The notes under the pieces are model-generated. The model ran no database searches, had not been told where the DNA came from, and worked only from the letters and a program-made list of their open reading frames with translations. The position numbers and the translations under genes were made by a program. Source: Datisca glomerata (lineage: Eukaryota; Streptophyta; Magnoliopsida; Cucurbitales; Datiscaceae). Taken from it: 64,000 bases of DNA. The stretch lies in contig QANY01005060.1 of NCBI GenBank assembly GCA_003255025.1, forward strand, positions 682,001 through 746,000, given 5' to 3'. Shown piece after piece: positions 46,396 to 57,508 of the stretch (the stretch's first letter is position 1; each line of letters opens with the position of its first letter).

Positions 46396-49300
46396 GAGAA
46401 TTGAAAAAATGATTCCTATTCTAGCTCAATTGTAAAAATGTCTAGAAAACTTTTTTATTGTTAAATGACCGAATTTTGATAAATAATTTAAGTTTTTTAG
46501 AGAAATATGTCACTATAGAAAATAAAAGAAATTGCAAAAAAATGTATTATTTTACACAAATGGCCGAAAAATTATAATGCTTCTATATTGGAAACCTACA
46601 TAATATATTGAAAAGGCAATACTGCCCTCATTATAATACTAACAAAATGCTTCGGCATCATCCCCATCTTCGAACCTTAGCATCATTGAACAGAAACAAA
46701 GAAAAAAGACAGTAGCGGCGAAATCTCAGCCCTAAACATCTTCGAACACTAGCACAAAATTTCAGTCCAAGCTCAAATCGTACGAATCTCAATTGTAAGT
46801 TTTGGTCTCTGTAATTTTCAGTCTGTGTTTTTGTTCTTTATAATTTTCGTTCGAATCTCTTTCTTCTATATATGGTTCTGAATAGAGATTGTAAATAAAA
46901 CAATATAGGGGAATACGGCTTGAAACTATGCTTTTAATTTTCATTCAAATAAGGGAAAAATAGAGAGTGCAATTTTCATTCGGATCTTTGCTATATACTG
47001 TTCGGATCTCTGCTTATAATTTTTCATTGTTCCTTAATAGTTGATTCTCTGCCATTTCCGGTTAAGAAAAATAGAAGTTCAAGTTTTGTAATGTAGAGTG
47101 TAAATAAGGGAATAACATATGAAGGAAATTGGAAGATATGGCTTTAAGAAACCAAGTTGTTTTTGGCCTTGTCGTGGTTTAAAAGGTGGTTGTTCTCTGG
47201 CGGTGGCCGGTGGGTGTTTTGGGGGTTTATGAAGAACTCAATTTCTTGTTGGATAGAGAGTTTGTTGGCAATTTTAGTCTCTGTAATTTTCTGTTTGAAT
47301 CTGTTTTGCAATTCTCTGTAATTTTGAGTAATCCTCTGTAATTCTCAGTTTATTTTAGTCTCTGTAATTCTCTATAATTCTCTGGTGGTGGCCGGTAGGT
47401 ATTTTTGGGGTTTATGAAGAACTCAATTTCTTGTTGGACAGAGAGTTTGTTAGCAATTTTAGTCTCTGTAAATTCCTGACTGAATCTGTTTTACAATTCT
47501 CTATAATAATGAGTAATCCTCCGTAATTCTTAGTTTATTTTTGTCTCTGTAATTCTCTATAATTTTCGAGAGTTTTGTTATCAATTTTGGAAAAAGAGTT
47601 ATGTTTAACATGTAAGTAAATATACATTACCCATATGTGTTAATATAACTTATAATTGTTTATGCAGTTTGTAATTATATAGCCGTAAGGGATAATATAC
47701 TATAGGTATACATCCAATTCCTCAAACTAATCAGGTTTGACAAAGTATATACAAAAAAGTGAATAGATTATACTATATGTATATATCCAATTCCATGAGT
47801 ATATCTACTACTATATTAACTGATCAACATTCCAGACATCAAATAGAAAATTAGTATATGCCTATAGTATCTAAGCATATAGTCATTTACTATTTGTTAG
47901 CAGATTCATGCTTAATTTATTACATAGTTATAGATGAACTAGTATACTTTATTTACTCACAGTAAATTAGAATATACCCAACAGAATGACTATGAGGCAG
48001 AAACACATAGCAAACAAAACAAAATGCCTCAATATTAGTAAGCATGGACAGAAAAAAATTAAATAATTCATGAAACCGCTGCATCACAGATAAATATTAC
48101 ATATAACACTAATTTATGCAATAATAAGCATATGTTTATATCATGAATACTAAATACATTTCTTTTACAGGAAAAAGAAATGAAAAACAAAAGGTTACAA
48201 AGAAGCTCGAGCATCGACCAGAGCAAACAAAAAACGTGTAGGAAAAAAAAGCTACCACAGATTCAAGTTGAAGCACCCATGGAAGAAAATGAGATAACCA
48301 CTAGTAAATACATATAGACTATATGGTAAACAGGAATATAATATATAACAAATGATATCATATTGTATAACGCAGTATGTAATTATATACCATTGGATAT
48401 TGTTTATTTACTATATTCAAAATATTCCAACAACTCAATAAACAATATATAATGATATAGTGTACGATATATATATAAAAACTACGTGACAAGCATAAAG
48501 AATAATGATTCAATAATAAAAAACGTAAAACACTATTCCAACAATAAAAATTTGAAATAACGATGGCAGAAACCAAACAAACTGAATTCACCAATCAATA
48601 TAATGATTCAACAATCAAAAATAAAAAAATAACAAAACTTTGTATTGTTCATTAACAAAAAACCTACATGAATTAAGAGCTTAGAGATATTGTTAAAGCA
48701 TTAAAGTAATTGTCAGAGCAGAGAAACAAAAGACAAGAGAGAGAGGCTAGAGCTTAATATTCTGAGTAGAAAATAAAAGTCGAGAGAGAGAGACATTGAT
48801 GAAACCCAGGGAAGGTAAAAGCGACAACAACAAGCACCGACCAAAAATTAGATTATTTTGGGTTTTGGCATCAAACACCGAACAAATTTTAGAGTAATTT
48901 AGAATTCCTTATTTAACTTTCATATAGTTCGATGTGATCCAACAAAACAAACAGAAAGACGAAGCAGAACATTACTAATAACAAACTCAGAATTTTTCTA
49001 CAATATTGGCTATGGAAAATGCCAGAGATGTGGAAGAAGACATTGCAAGTCCCCGCTGCAGTTTTGACGAAGCGGAATATTACTTATAATAAACCTGAAT
49101 TTTTACTGCAATTTTGATGGAAGAATAAGTGGAATAAACCACCAAATTTCGCTGTAATTTTGATGAAAAAATTCGCCGGAGCCGTGGAAGATGAAATAAA
49201 AATTATAGAAAAATTAAAGGATCAAATAAAAATAAAAGATCAAATAAAAATAAAAGCATAACTAATCAACTAACAACATAAAATAAATGAGAATTTGGCC

Positions 49301-49430
49301 TTATGAGCAAAACATAAAATTAAAAGACATAATATAAAATTAAAACTTAAAGTAGCTTAATCCCTTAATTTTTCCAATAATGTATTTACTAATGTGTAAT
49401 TTTGATAAATAAATTATTTATCAATGATTT
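46396..49430. mobile_element. ~3-kb non-coding insertion in the TIR element, possibly a MULE derivative
   Basis: Its limits are inferred from interruption of the right inverted arm of the host element. It contains AAATGGCCGAAAAATT and GCAATACTGCCCTCATTATA near the left and GAATTTGGCCTTATG near the right, resembling sub-terminal motifs of the MULE at 25.7 kb. One small plus-strand piece after TTTTACAG (48165-48320; MKNKRLQRSSSIDQ, basic) resembles the basic N-terminal exon of the DUF1985 gene. No transposase. Ends not resolved. Confidence 0.3.
47191..47580. repeat. 195-bp tandem duplication with TCTCTGTAATT motifs
   Basis: TCTGG(C/T)GGTGGCCGGT occurs at 47196 and 47391 (195 bp apart). Both units continue through TATGAAGAACTCAATTTCTT, GAGAGTTTGTT and repeated (T)CTCTGTAATT(C/T)TC. 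Non-coding. Confidence 0.88.
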
Positions 49431-49999
49431 TGTAGTTGGAACTTGAAAGTTGATTTTTTCTGTCATTTTCCCCTTGTAAAAGTTGAAGAACTTTTAAAGA
49501 AGAAGTCAAAGTTGAAGGGTGTAGTTATAAATGACAAAAAGTTGCCTTAGTGAAATTAACCCTAAAATTGTTTGACAAAACTTAAAAAATTGATTTATCT
49601 ATAATCAGATATTCACGTACACAACTGAGGGTGGATATTTGAAATTTTTTACAATGCCCCCAACGTCCATGTCAGGGTTCACTAAATACATGTGAGGATT
49701 TACACTTACATGCTGAGATTTTTTCTCGACATAGATGCAAGAGATTTTTAGTAAACATTCACACATATTTGATTAACCTTTTCTACTTATTGGTGATCTC
49801 CAAAAAAAATTAATTAAACTCCTATTTAATGAATATCACACATATTTAATAAATTCCACATGTATTTGATCAGCTGCGGCATGGATGCGGGGCACTGTAA
49901 AATTTTCCGCTTACTTAGAACAACTCCGGTTGAAGTTCTCTTTTCCCACAATACAAGATGATGAGAGTGAGGGAGTAAGGTTTGACTCTAGCAGCAGCC

Positions 50000-50009
50000 G
50001 CCACGTGGC
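50000..50009 (+). promoter_or_regulatory. G-box palindrome GCCACGTGGC
   Basis: A perfect 10-bp palindrome with core CACGTG (50002-50007), about 90 bp upstream of a TATA-like TTATATAT (50091-50098) and ~600 bp before the start codon of the glycine-rich gene. G-boxes bind bZIP and bHLH factors and can serve as ABA-response elements. Use in this promoter is inferred. Confidence 0.6.
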
Positions 50010-50176
50010 CTATATTTTGGTGCAGGTTAAGACGCGTCAGAGACGCGTTTGCTTTCCATTTAAGAATCCGATTCTATCTTTTGACTCTTATTATATATTT
50101 TCCCAAATCAAATCAATTTTCAATTCGTTCGTTCATTCCTCATTTTGCATATCTCTTGAAAACATTACGATCATCG

Positions 50177-50575
50177 GTGAGTCTTCTCTTCTCCATCTCT
50201 CTTCCTCTGTTATCGTTATCGCTGTTAGTATCTCTTATAATTTGTCTGAAATCTTTTTCTCTTGAATGTTTCCGGCTTGTTTGAATCATATCATGTCGCT
50301 CAATCGATTATTACCTGTTTTCACCCAGATTGTCATTTTGTATCTAGTTTAGGTAATTTTCTCTTCTAGGGTCAGAAATTTGAAATTGATTTGTGAACTT
50401 GGGGTGCATCGTCAATCTCTAAAAATAAATCTAACGTATATGCATTTCCCCCTATATCTCTTCTTCGCTGACTAATTTTATTTCACCAGTTATAGTTATA
50501 TTGATCTGTGAATATACAATATATGTGTAATTACAAAAAGCTACCTAACCTGTGAATTTTGGCATTCAACACCAG
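50177..50575 (+). other. Probable 5' UTR intron of the glycine-rich protein gene
   Basis: Donor CG|GTGAGT at 50177 and acceptor ACCAG at 50575, followed by TTCTTGACAGGCAGAGAAATC and the ATG at 50597. The TATA-like box at 50091 puts the transcript start near 50125, giving a short untranslated first exon. The intron is T-rich, as is normal in plants. Confidence 0.5.
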
Positions 50576-50596
50576 TTCTTGACAGGCAGAGAAATC

Positions 50597-51223
50597 ATGG
50601 GAGGTGGAAAGGATAAGCATGATGAATCTGACAAAGGGCTCTTTTCACAGCTTGCTCATGGTGTTGGTGGTGGCGGCCATGGGTATCCTCCAGGTCAGTA
50701 TCCTCCCCCTGGGGCATATCCTGCTCAACATGGTTACCCCCCACAAGGGTATCCCCCCCAAGGATACCCCCAGGCACCTCAGGGCTACCCACCAGCTGGG
50801 TATCCACCTGGCGCCTACCCGCAAGCTGGTTATGGTGGCCCATCCGCACCACCCCATAACTCAGGTACCATGTCCAAAACTTACTTTTGACAAAGGAAAG
50901 ACATCTTAATTGTTCTTGTGTTAGTTGTGTTGATATATGATGGGTATTTTTCAGGGCATGGAATGGGTGGAATGGGGGGATTGCTTGCTGGAGGTGCTGC
51001 TGCCGCGGCTGCTGCTTATGGTGCTCATAAAATTTCTCACGGTTCTGCTTCTCATGGTACTCCCTTTGGGCAGGGATACCAACAGCACGGGTACCAGCAG
51101 CACGGGTACCCGCAGCACGGATACCAGCAGCACGGAAAGTTTAAGCACCATGGCAAGTTCAAGCAGGGGAAATTTGGAAAGCATGGTAAGCATGGCGGGG
51201 GAAAGTTTAAGAAATGGAAGTGA
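50597..51223 (+). CDS. Glycine-rich protein A3-like (XYPPX repeat) protein, two exons, 178 aa
   Basis: Exons 50597-50864 and 50955-51223 (donor GGTACC at 50865, acceptor TCAG at 50954) give an open 537-nt frame ending TGA. The protein begins MGGGKDKHDESDKGLFSQLA, then a Tyr-Pro-Pro-Gly/Gln-rich region (residues ~29-82) with repeats such as GYPPQGYPPQGYPQ. A hydrophobic Gly/Ala stretch follows (GMGGLLAGGAAAAAAAYGAH, ~93-115). The C-terminus is rich in His, Gly and Lys with QQHGYQQHGYPQHG and KFKQGKFGKHGKHGGGKFKK. This matches plant GRP A3-like/XYPPX proteins, whose molecular role is poorly defined (stress response and membrane association have been suggested). The start is chosen as the first ATG of the conserved GGGKDKHDE context; an in-frame ATG at 50552 lies in the presumed 5' UTR intron. 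It appears functional. Confidence 0.88.
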
Positions 51224-51895
51224 TTCATTTCATGGCATATCAACCTTGACTATCTGAGTTAGTCATTTTGCATTACAATGACTAGCTGATCCTGTTTCCC
51301 TTTCGTTTTGGCTACACTTTTAATTATGCTTGGAAGATCTTTGACGTCTTCTACTTGTTGGGATGTGACTCTCTCTGCCTTCTGGCTTCTATAATGTGAT
51401 ATACATAAATTCTGGATCTGATCTTGTGAACATAGCTTATATTTGACTCACTCAAAAATGTAGGAAGCTTGATACGTAAACCATTGAGCAATTTGAATGT
51501 GATAAAATTACGATCTGTTGTTAGTTCATTAGCAATCCAAATGTAGTACAGACTGGCGGTTGACAGATGTAACATTTTGGATGAAAATGACGGGTTATTT
51601 GATCACCATGGTTTTTTTAGTAGTAGAAACTCCGTCCTCTTCGATGAGACTGTATAGTATAAGGTAAGCAAGAGGTATAAAGCCATATTTAGTAGCGAGC
51701 CACGAAGAAAAAGGACATCCATGATCGTCAACCTTGACTTCTCTCAAGTTCGCTTCGCCTTCCAGCCATTATGCTGCCAGAACCTTTCAAACTGTCTAGT
51801 AATAAAAACAAATATAAGAAAAAAATCACACAAACGATAAAAATTATCGAATGGAATGAATAATACGCTATGCGAAATCGCTTTAAATAAGAGGG
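51224..51895. other. 3' flank of the glycine-rich gene, intergenic
   Basis: Non-coding; the first ~250 bp are probably 3' UTR. No repeat or RNA gene was recognised before the LTR at 51896. Confidence 0.5.
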
Positions 51896-52157
51896 TGATA
51901 GATCGAATGGTGATGAGCTTTGGTGCGGTCGACCGTGCCAAGCAAGCTAACATTCTGATGAAGGATTATGTTAGTTGTTTGGCTATGATTGTTGGTTTAT
52001 TAGTTGTTAGTTTTTTGGTTGAAGTTGCTTTTGTTTCGGCCTGCTATATAATGTAGTGTTTATTTTTCAGCAAAAGAATGAAGTATATTTTTCTAAAGAA
52101 AGCTTTGCGTCTCCTAACACTGTGAGTTATGAATTCGATCGATCCATCGTTTCATCA
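51896..52157 (+). repeat. 5' LTR of the chromovirus-type element
   Basis: 262 bp. Shares TGGTGATGAGCTT, GAAGGATTATGTTAGTTG, GCAAAAGAATGAAGTAT and CATCGTTTCATCA with the 3' LTR but is shorter by about 70 bp because of internal length differences. Confidence 0.88.
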
Positions 52158-52184
52158 ATTGGTATCAAAGCCTGCGTTGCGACA

Positions 52185-53270
52185 TGACAAATCGGGAATG
52201 ACTCGACCAGATCGAAGGGTCGGTAGATGAGCTTCGTGAGAGTCTTCGCACGCTCATCGAGTTGTAAACATCGGACCAAGAATCATCCGGCAATTACTTA
52301 GCCCAGCTCGGGATAATGCTTTCAAAAAGAAGGGAAAGAAACAAAATGATACGTCGGATTCATAGAATTCTTCTTCGGATACCCGATCGATTTCTTCAGT
52401 AAGAAACATCAAGAATCCAACAAGTGAGAACTCGTCAAATGAAAGTGGTGATACTTCGGGTAGTGGTCACTCTTAGAAGTAAACGAAGCGAATGTCGCGG
52501 CTCAAAATGGACTTTCTAAAATTTACTGGCACTGATCTGTTGGTGTGGTTAGACCAGGTCCGACAGTATTTTTCGATCCAAGAAATTCAAGGACGTCGAA
52601 AGGTTCAACTGGCCTCATCCAACCTGGAGGGAGATGCCAACCGATGGCTGTAATGGTACTTGGGCAATAACCGGAAGAAGGAAGTTACGTGGAATGTGTT
52701 CGAGAAAGAACTACTCAAGAGGTTTGGACCGACCAGTTTCGAGAATATTGACGAGTCTTTATCCAAGATTCGCCAATAAGGATCATTTGACAATTACCTT
52801 CATGAATTTGAAAGATTATCCAACCAAGCAAAGGGGTGGCCAACAGAAGCTTTAATGGGGGCGTTTTTAGGAGGATTGAAAGAAGAAATCGCATCGAAAG
52901 TACAGATGTTCCAACTGAGGAAGCTATCCCAAACGATCGATTTAGCTCGACAACAGAATGAAAAATTACTACGGGCACGTAAGGGCAGCAGTTCCAATTC
53001 CATGCGGACGCCGACTAAACCGGGTTATAGTTCGGGGGCAAGTGTATCTACCAAACCATCTTTGTCTGGTACAATTAAATGGCTTCATTCGAAGAATGAA
53101 GCAGATGCGGGCTTAAAACTTTTGCTTTAATTGTGATGAGAAATTTGTTCCTGGTTATAGATGTCAAGTGGATCAAGCAATGTTAATCGATGCAATGGGC
53201 GAGGATGAAAAGACTGGCCAAGAAAGGAAAAGAACGATCAAGAAGATGATTTAATTGAGCCAGAGCCTAA
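52185..53270 (+). pseudogene. Chromovirus gag remnant
   Basis: Scattered pieces in three frames match gypsy gag: LDQIEGSVDELRESLRTLIE near the start, WLDQV-like and REMPTDGCNGTW blocks around 52550-52660, then FLGGLKEEIASKVQMFQLR, LSQTIDLARQQNEKLLRAR and a Ser/Thr/Pro-rich linker (52860-53080). The zinc knuckle expected around 53110-53180 is only faintly preserved (FNCDEKFVPGYRC-like in a shifted frame). Multiple stops. Confidence 0.72.
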
Positions 53271-53280
53271 AATTTCACTC

Positions 53281-56200
53281 CATGCTATAGCTGGGGGTGC
53301 GGGAAAATGGACCATGCGAATGGAAGCGAAAATAAATAATCAAACCTTGAGCGTTCTTGTGGATAACGGATCAAGCTACAATTTTATTAACAAGCAAGTT
53401 GCGGGAAATTTACAGTTGGTAGTCACGCCTATAACGCCATTCGTAGTAAAAGTGGCTAGTGGAGATCGTTTGTGGATTCAGAACCAGTTTGATGGGGTTA
53501 AAATAATTATTCAGGGCTACGAGTTTGTAACATCGCTCTATTCTCTTCCCATTACCGGGATGGATGTTGTTTTGGGGGTTCAATGGTTAGCGAATCTTGG
53601 ACTAATTGAATCCAACTACAAACACATGACCATGAAGTTTACTACTGGGGGCCAGCAGTATCGTCTAACAGCGAGTACAATTCCCTTTCCATTCATTGTT
53701 GGAATGAATGCATTATTACATGAGTGGGGTGTCAGCGCTGAGTTGTTTGCTATATCGGGAGTGGGAGTTTCTTCGAAAGAAATTCAAGAAGAATGGCCGA
53801 AGGAGGTGGGCAGCCTACTTCAAGAATTCAAGAAGATTATGGAGGTACCTTCGACTTTACCTCTGTCTCGTTCTTTCAATTATCATATCAGATTAAAAGA
53901 TGAAGGACGATCGGTTAATGTTGCACTGCATCGATATGCGCACTTCCAAAAGGATGAGATTGAACAACAAGTTAGTGAAATGCTTTAATCATGCTTGATT
54001 CGACATAGCACGAGTCTGTTTTCATCACCGGTTTTGTTAGTGAAGAAGAAAGATGAGTTTTGTCAATTCTGCACCGACTATCGAGCTTTGAATGAAGTGA
54101 CGATCAAAGATCGATTTGCAATTCCTACAATTGAGGATATGCTTGAAGAACTATTTGGCGCCACGTTCTTTACTAAGTTTGATCTTCAGGCAGGCTACCA
54201 TCAAATTCGGCTACACTCAGATAATGTGCACAAATCTGCATTTCAGACTCATAACAACCATTATGAGTATTTGGTCATGCCGTTTGATTTGTGTTACACG
54301 CGTCGACCTTCCAGGTAGCAATGTATGACATCTTTAGACCGCATCTTTGCCATTTCATTTTGTTTTTTTACGATGTCCTCATTTATAGTCGAACGTGGGA
54401 GGACCTTCTACAACACCTAAGAATAGCTTTGTCCATTTTAGCCAAATCAATTTTATAGTAAACTATCCAAATGTCAATTTGGCCGAAGAGAAATAGATTA
54501 TTTAGGGCACATTATTATAGAAAGTGAGGTGAAGGCAGACCCACAAAAGATTGAGGTAATGGTTCAGTAGCCTACACCTCAAACAGTCACGGCACTACGT
54601 GGGTTCTTGGGATTAATCAGATATTACCAAAAAATTGTCCATCATTAAAGGCTTATTGCTCACCCACTCACTCAATTGTTAAAGAAAGGGAAATTTATTT
54701 GGACGGAGGAGGCGGATTGTGCATTTCAATGATTAAATGAGTCTACGACTACTAAGCCGGTTCTTGCAGAATTGGATTTTTCCGACACGTTTGATAATTA
54801 AAACCAATGCTTCAAGTTTTGGGATCGATTTCATATTGCAGCAAAAGGGACGTCATATCGCTTAACTTAGTAAAACTTTTGGGCCAGCTAAGAAGGAGTG
54901 GTCGATATACGCCAAGGAGTTGTTGGCCATTTTTCAAGCGGTAAAACAATGGTGCCATTATTTATTAAGTAAACGATTTCAAATTTGCACCGATCAACGA
55001 AGTCTTGATATCTTTTGGAGCAACGAATAACAACACCGAAAAAAAAGTGGCTTTCTAAACTATTCGGGTTTGATTACGAGATTGTGTATCGGCTCAAGCG
55101 TGAAAACAATGCGGCGGATGAATTAATCACGATTTCTAAACCGGCCTTTATGGGTTGGGAAAGGCTGAAGACAGCCACTGCTACTGATCCTTCTCTTAGC
55201 AATTGATTCTTGAATTAAAGAATGGTGATCGAGATAATCTTGGAAGGGTAATTCAGGGACACCGTATTTTTCAGCTTGATTGTGCTCTAGTTCTGAACGA
55301 TGAGGGTATAAGGAATAATTTGATTCGTGAGTACCATGATTCGGTGATGGGTGGCCATTCGGGTGAATTACGGACTTATCGTAGGCTTAGGCTATCCTTT
55401 CTTTGGGCGGGCATACGTCGAGACGTTAAGAATTTTGTCGAGCAATGTGATATATGTAAAAAAACAAATATATTTCTCAATCGCCCGCTGGATTGCTAAA
55501 TTCGTTGCACGTTCCCACGCAAGTATGGGTTGATATTTCGATGGATTTCATCGATGGGTTGCCGTTATTCGAGGGAAAGAATTCAGTGCTTGTCATGGTG
55601 GACCGATTGAGCAATTATGCTCACTTTATTTCCCTTGTCCATCCCTATTCCGCAAAAATTATTGCTGATATTTTTGTTCCACAGGTTGATCGGTTGCATG
55701 GAATTTCAGAGACCATCGTGTGTGACCGTGATCGTGTTTTCTTGAGCACATTTTGGAAGGAAATTTTTCGTCTTCAAGGAACGCAACATAAGCATAGTTC
55801 CACCTATCATCCCAAGACCGATTGGCAAACGGAGGTGGTGAATTGTTGTTTGGAACAATAATTGTAGTGCTACGCTAGTACAATTCTGAAGAAATGAGAG
55901 TCTTTCCTAGCCTGGGCAGAATATTGGTATAATACTTCATTCCACTTTTCGATCAATATGACACCGTTTGAAGCCCTTTTATGGTCGACCACCGCCCAGA
56001 TTGATTGAGTATAGTGCGGGGAGTTCTCTGGTTGTAGAAGTTGACCGAATTCTTCGTTCGAAAGCGATATTTTGCGCGACATTAAGGCTAATCTTCATCA
56101 TGCTTAGAATCAAATGAAACAATATACCTATAAAGGTCGTCGACCCGAGTCTTTTGAAGAAGGAGAGTAGGTGGATTTGAAGCTTCAACCCTATCTGCAA

Positions 56201-56600
56201 CCATCAGTGTTCAAACGTGCCTTTTAAAAGCTCACCAGCCAGTATTTGTTATGTATAAGGTGATGGCGCGAATAGGGGTTGTTGCCTATAAATTGGAGCT
56301 AGCCGAGGGTTTGAAAATTCATCCAATTTTCCATGTATCTTTGTTGAAATGTCAAGTGGGATCTCAGGCTGTCATTCATCCCACTACTCCTCCCTATAAT
56401 GAGGAGAGGTTGTTGGCTTTAGAACCAGCAGCGGTGCTCGATTTCTGTTGGATTCAACAACGTGATACGTGTGTTCGGGAAGCATTGATTCAATGCGGGA
56501 TTTGCGTCAAGAAGATGTGACTTGTGAGTGTATTTTGGTCCTATGACAGCGTTTTCTAGATTTGAACCTTGAGGACAAGGTTTGAAATTCGACTGGGAGT
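53281..56600 (+). pseudogene. Chromovirus pol remnant (PR-RT-RH-IN-chromodomain)
   Basis: The protease frame 53314-53988 is open: LSVLVDNGSSYNFINKQVA with D-N-G in place of D-S/T-G, and GMDVVLGVQWL. Reverse transcriptase: [51 protein letters not shown], then broken (FYDVLIYS in place of FFDDILIYS). RNase H: KLFGFDYEIVYRLKRENNAA near 55055. Integrase: zinc finger HDSVMGGHSGELRTY plus CDICKK, and core VWVDISMDFIDGLP, VCDRDRVFLSTFW and YHPKTDWQTEVVN, with the D-D-E positions visible. C-terminal part: GVVAYKLELAEGLKIHPIFH and a chromodomain start PAAVLDFCWIQQRD ending, after a shift, in LDLNLEDKV. Clearly dead. Confidence 0.88.
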
Positions 56601-56602
56601 AA

Positions 56603-56936
56603 TGATGGATCAAATGGTGATGAGCTTGGACGTGGTACTCGGGTCAAGCTATCTAACATTCGGTTGAAGGATTATGTTGTTAGTTGATAATTGTTAGTTG
56701 TTTGGCTATTATTGTTGGTTGATTAGTTGTTAGTTTTTTTTTGTTGAAGTTGGTTGTAGTTGCTTTTGTTTTGACCTGCTTTTTTTTTTTATGCAGGGCT
56801 TATTTTCCAGCAAAAGAATGAAGTATTTTTCTATGGAAAGCCTTGCATCTCTTAACACTGTGGGTTAATATCAATGTCTCCTACACCGTGACTTAGGAAT
56901 TCAATTCTCAATCCATCGTTTCATCAGACGAATATT
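56603..56936 (+). repeat. 3' LTR of the chromovirus-type element
   Basis: 334 bp. Extra text relative to the 5' LTR includes GATAATTGTTAGTTG and a segment before GGAATTCAATTCTC. Preceded by a weak polypurine tract (ACTGGGAG). Confidence 0.88.
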
Positions 56937-57508
56937 GGCATTTAAAACAAGGTGCAAAGAAGTACAAAGAGATGCAATGTTACAACAGAGCCAGAGTAGT
57001 TAGTTGACTAAGCCTTATATAGAGATGAGAAGAAGAAGCTCTTATTACAATTTACAAGTCCTTGCCTGTTGGAAGACTACAAGCATCTTGAACACTGAAG
57101 TTGGCAGTCTCCACAGTCCCATTTCAATGAAATCATATAGTTATTATATATCATCACAAAGAAGAGTGGGATAATGTTCAAACAATGTCAATCAAAATTA
57201 AGGATATTCTTGTAGTGTTATGTATCTTAATGCGAAAAGGTAATGAGTATGACAGCAATATCATTTAATTATACTAAAAGACATTTTTGGGGAACTGACC
57301 AAGTATTAAAACACATATCTAGCGACAACATTTGGTTCGTCCTTGAAAATCAAAAACATCCAAAGACATGAATCCTTTAGAAGATAAAAAAAATCCCAAG
57401 TACTTTTGGTGTTTGACGCTTAAATTGATACAAGTGGGGGTAAAATTAAGATACAAATATAAAAGCAAAAACAGATTGTTTAAGGTGAGCACAAGAACTG
57501 AATTGAGG
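56937..57508. other. Intergenic/5' region of the receptor-like kinase gene
   Basis: No repeat family recognised. It contains an in-frame upstream ATG at 57368 that would add 47 residues to the kinase; that stretch is Lys-rich and not membrane-like, so it is treated as possible 5' UTR. Confidence 0.4.

Larger units (their letters stand above)
44961..49568. mobile_element. TIR element carrying an L1 RNase H fragment, split by a ~3-kb insertion
   Basis: Long inverted ends: the left has ATTTAGGGTTACTTTCACTA, CTCAACTTTGACCTCTTCTT and TTTAAAAGTC; the right, read inward, has ATTTTAGGGTTAATTTCACT, CAACTTTGACTTCTTCTTTA and AAAGTTC. A second inverted pair continues inward: 45113-45290 against 46245-46395 (shared CATGACCTTTAATGAAA and GATGTT(A/G)(A/G)TATTTCTGAAAA). 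Since the inner right arm (46395) and outer right arm (49430) are ~3 kb apart, a later insertion separates them. The payload is a LINE fragment. No transposase was found. MULE-like by arm length; no target duplication seen. Confidence 0.6.
51896..56936 (+). mobile_element. Ty3/gypsy chromovirus-type LTR retrotransposon, mutated
   Basis: 5.0 kb with LTRs 51896-52157 and 56603-56936, both starting TGAT(A/G)GATC and ending TTTCATCA. TGGTATCAAAGC (52160-52171) is a tRNA-Met-type primer-binding site two bases after the LTR. The order gag, PR, RT, RNase H, IN, chromodomain is that of chromoviruses. The flanks GAGGG (left) and GACGA (right) do not form a clear target-site duplication. Stops and shifts occur in every domain. 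Confidence 0.9.

Noticed and set aside
50595..51257. Alternative frames over the glycine-rich gene (both strands)
   Set aside because: They arise from the strong codon bias and repeats of the true two-exon gene.
51891..56941. Target-site duplication for the chromovirus
   Set aside because: GAGGG and GACGA share only some bases; not reported as a duplication.
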